Of a stretch of DNA of 64,000 nt, positions 61,779-64,000 are shown piece after piece. Source of the DNA: Aureimonas flava (GTDB lineage Bacteria; Pseudomonadota; Alphaproteobacteria; Rhizobiales; Rhizobiaceae); NCBI RefSeq assembly GCF_003583935.1, contig NZ_QYRN01000001.1:310001-374000 (forward strand), written 5' to 3'. Below the pieces are notes generated by a model. That model had not been told where the DNA came from. It searched no databases and worked only from the letters and a program-made list of their open reading frames with translations. A program made the position numbers and the translations under genes. Every line of letters starts with the position of its first letter. Position 1 is the stretch's first letter.

Positions 61779-63044
61779 ATGAGACGAGTCGTCATCACCG
61801 GCATCGGCATGGTCAGTCCCTTGGGGGCCGGTGTCGACGTAACCTGGAAGCGTCTCCTGGAAGGCCGTAGCGCGGCGAGCCGGGTCGAAAGCTTCGAGGT
61901 TTCGGACCTGCCGTGCCAGATCGCCTGCCAGATCCCTCGCGGCGACGGCGCGGACGGCACGTTCAATCCCGATCTCTGGATGGAGCCCAAGGAGCAGCGC
62001 AAGGTCGACGATTTCATCGTCTACGCCGTGGCCGCTGCCTCCGAGGCGCTCGACGACGCCAACTGGCATCCCGAGAGCTACGACGACCAGTGCGCCACCG
62101 GCGTGCTGATCGGCTCGGGCATCGGCGGGCTGGAAGGCATCGAGCGGCACTCGCTGGTTCTCGCCGAGAAGGGGCCGCGACGGATCAGCCCCTTCTTCAT
62201 TCCCGGAAGCCTCATCAACCTGGCTTCCGGCCACGTCTCCATCCGCAACGGTCTGAAGGGTCCGAACCATTCGGTGGTGACGGCCTGCTCCACCGGCGCC
62301 CATGCGATCGGCGACGCGGCGCGCCTTGTGATGCTGGGCGACGCCGACGTGATGGTGGCCGGCGGCGCCGAGTCGCCCGTCGGGCGCCTGTCGCTCGCCG
62401 GCTTCGCCGCCTGCCGCGCCCTTTCCACCGGCTACAACGATGACCCGACCGCCGCTTCGCGTCCCTACGACAAGGGGCGCGACGGGTTCGTGATGGGCGA
62501 GGGCGCCGGAATCGTCGTCCTCGAGGAGCTGGAGCATGCGCGCGCGCGCGGCGCGCGGATCTACGCCGAGCTGATCGGCTACGGTCTGTCGGGCGACGCG
62601 CATCACATCACCGCCCCGGCGGAGGACGGCGACGGCGCGTATCGCTGCATGAAGGCGGCGCTGAAGCGCGCCGGCATCACGCCGGACCAGATCGACTACA
62701 TCAACGCGCACGGCACCTCGACACCGCTCGGCGACGAGATCGAGCTACGCGCCATCGAGCGTCTGGTCGGGGACGCGGCGTCGAAGATCTCGATGTCGTC
62801 CACCAAGTCGGCGATCGGGCATCTTCTCGGCGCCGCCGGCGCGGTGGAGGCGATCTTCGCGACGCTGGCGATCCGCGACAACGTCGCGCCGCCGACGCTC
62901 AACCTCGTGGACCCGTCCGTGGAGACGCGGATCGATCTCGTTCCGCTGAAAAAACGCGAGAAGCGCATCGACATCGCGCTGTCGAACTCCTTCGGATTCG
63001 GCGGCACCAACGCTTCCGTGGTCCTGCGTCGCTTCGAGGGCTGA
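61779..63044 (+). CDS. fabF: 3-oxoacyl-ACP synthase II
   Basis: 421 residues. Elongating condensing enzyme. Catalytic Cys in VTACSTGAHAIG, His in NAHGTSTPLGD and KSAIGHLLGAAG, and the C-terminal NSFGFGGTNASV. The triad is complete. Confidence 0.98.
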   Translation: MRRVVITGIGMVSPLGAGVDVTWKRLLEGRSAASRVESFEVSDLPCQIACQIPRGDGADGTFNPDLWMEPKEQRKVDDFIVYAVAAASEALDDANWHPESYDDQCATGVLIGSGIGGLEGIERHSLVLAEKGPRRISPFFIPGSLINLASGHVSIRNGLKGPNHSVVTACSTGAHAIGDAARLVMLGDADVMVAGGAESPVGRLSLAGFAACRALSTGYNDDPTAASRPYDKGRDGFVMGEGAGIVVLEELEHARARGARIYAELIGYGLSGDAHHITAPAEDGDGAYRCMKAALKRAGITPDQIDYINAHGTSTPLGDEIELRAIERLVGDAASKISMSSTKSAIGHLLGAAGAVEAIFATLAIRDNVAPPTLNLVDPSVETRIDLVPLKKREKRIDIALSNSFGFGGTNASVVLRRFEG

Positions 63045-63185
63045 CGCCTTCCGGCTTTCGCCACATTCGGATGCTGCTACCTGCGGACGATACCGGCAGG
63101 AAGCGCGGCCGCGCGCACCGGCAAACAGTCTGATGGAAGCGCGACCGACGGGCGCTTTCCCGCAAATGGCAGAGGGAGGTCCCCC

Positions 63186-64000
63186 GTGACCCACGGTCCC
63201 GACGAGCAGTTCGAGCCGACAGGCCAGGTCGCGGGACGCAGGTCCAAGCCGAAGCGGCGGTCCCGCCACGCCCGAAACGGCTTCGTGATTCTCCTGAACT
63301 TCGCCTTCAGCCTCGCGCTTGTCGCGGCGATCGCCGGCGGCGTCGCGCTCTACTGGGGAAAGCGGCAGTTCGACGGTCCCGGCCCGTTGCAGGCTGAGGC
63401 CACCTATCTCGTGCCGTCGGGCGGCGGTCTGGAAAGCACCGCCAACGGGCTGGAGCGCGCCGGCATCGTCAGCGACGCGCGCATCTTCGAATACGGCGTT
63501 CGCCTGGAATCGATGGAAGGGCTCAAGGGGGCCGGCGACACGGGCATCCGCGCGGGCGAATACGCCTTCGCGCCCGGCGCCAGCATGCGCGACGTCATGG
63601 ACATCCTGCGCAGCGGCAAGTCGATCCAGCACGCCGTGACCGTCCCCGAGGGTTGGACCGTCCACCAGATCTACGCGCGGCTCGCCGCCAACCCGGTGCT
63701 GGTCGGCGACATGCCGCCGATGGTGGCGGAAGGCACGCTGCTGCCCGAGACCTACACGTTCACGCGCGGCATGACGCGCGCCGCCATGGTCGACCGCATG
63801 AAGGCGGCACAGACGGAACTCGTGAACGAGATCTGGGCCGGGCGTCAGGATGGGCTCCCGGTCAAGGACATCGGCGAGTTCGTGACGCTCGCGTCGATCG
63901 TCGAGAAGGAGACGGGCGTCGCGGCCGAACGGCCGCACGTCGCCTCCGTCTTCGTCAACCGCCTGCGCGACGGCATGCGGCTCCAGTCCGACCCGACGAT
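63186..64000 (+). CDS. mltG: Endolytic transglycosylase MltG (3' truncated)
   Basis: The first 271 residues of MltG, which cuts nascent glycan strands and ends their growth. It starts with GTG at 63186, preceded by GGGAGG. Visible are a basic cytoplasmic lead, one membrane helix (LLNFAFSLALVAAIAGGVALYW), the LysM-like part and the family motifs VTVPEGWTVHQIYARLA and LLPETYTFTRGMT, then IVEKETGVAAERPHVASVFVNR seen in parts near the end. The gene runs off the window. fabF-mltG is the usual neighbour order. Confidence 0.93.
   Translation, partial: MTHGPDEQFEPTGQVAGRRSKPKRRSRHARNGFVILLNFAFSLALVAAIAGGVALYWGKRQFDGPGPLQAEATYLVPSGGGLESTANGLERAGIVSDARIFEYGVRLESMEGLKGAGDTGIRAGEYAFAPGASMRDVMDILRSGKSIQHAVTVPEGWTVHQIYARLAANPVLVGDMPPMVAEGTLLPETYTFTRGMTRAAMVDRMKAAQTELVNEIWAGRQDGLPVKDIGEFVTLASIVEKETGVAAERPHVASVFVNRLRDGMRLQSDPT

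Overview
The window is a GC-rich chromosomal segment of an alphaproteobacterium, most likely of the order Hyphomicrobiales (Rhizobiales). The basis is the housekeeping order rpsF-rpsR-DUF2232-rplI ... dnaB-radA-cvpA-purF beside fabD-fabG-acpP-fabF-mltG, plus an alphaproteobacterial style of Psd/PssA and Atm1-like ABC exporter. I cannot name the genus with confidence. The window starts inside a transporter gene and ends inside mltG.

Left part (1-16.8 kb): an EamA transporter, a thiolase-like protein and an MHYT-GGDEF-EAL signalling protein are followed by catabolic genes on the minus strand. The first cluster (5.3-12.0 kb) holds SDR, FAH-family hydrolase and cupin genes, a MarR regulator, and a tightly coupled set: anthraniloyl-CoA monooxygenase/reductase-type fusion, SDR, hotdog thioesterase and RidA. 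It looks like a CoA-dependent aerobic route for an aminated aromatic acid. The second cluster (12.4-16.8 kb) is the Rut pyrimidine-degradation pathway: rutA-B-C-D-F in one operon, a convergent rutR, and a good match to the RutR operator upstream of rutA. rutE and rutG are not in the window.

Middle part (17.2-41.5 kb): an integrated phage-like element of about 24.3 kb lies between the rut operon and a tRNA-Ser(GCT) gene. Its ends are marked by a 14-base direct repeat of the tRNA 3' end, and a 23-base repeat (22 of 23 identical), probably integrase arm sites, lies just inside each end. It carries a P4-type integrase, an SRAP protein, a DUF4258/HTH toxin-antitoxin-like pair with a near-leaderless promoter, an XRE regulator, three consecutive small Tat-signal proteins, a start/stop-overlapped replication operon (winged-helix protein, DnaB-like helicase, replication protein with iteron-like repeats), an AT-rich HEPN-like gene, two large podovirus-type internal virion (ejection) proteins, a terminase-small-subunit-like protein and an APS/PAPS-reductase fused to a probable cysteine-peptidase domain. 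I see no large terminase, portal, capsid, tail tube or lysis genes, so it is a cryptic prophage or a satellite-like element rather than a complete phage.

Right part (41.5-64 kb): core genome. This includes a LysM protein, an Atm1-type ABC exporter, psd-pssA phospholipid synthesis, a flavin-binding PPOX protein, an SDR, purF, cvpA, radA, dnaB, cfa, the rpsF-rpsR-DUF2232-rplI ribosomal operon with a clear terminator, a GGDEF protein with a degenerate EAL domain, and the fatty acid synthesis cluster fabD-fabG-acpP-fabF leading into mltG.
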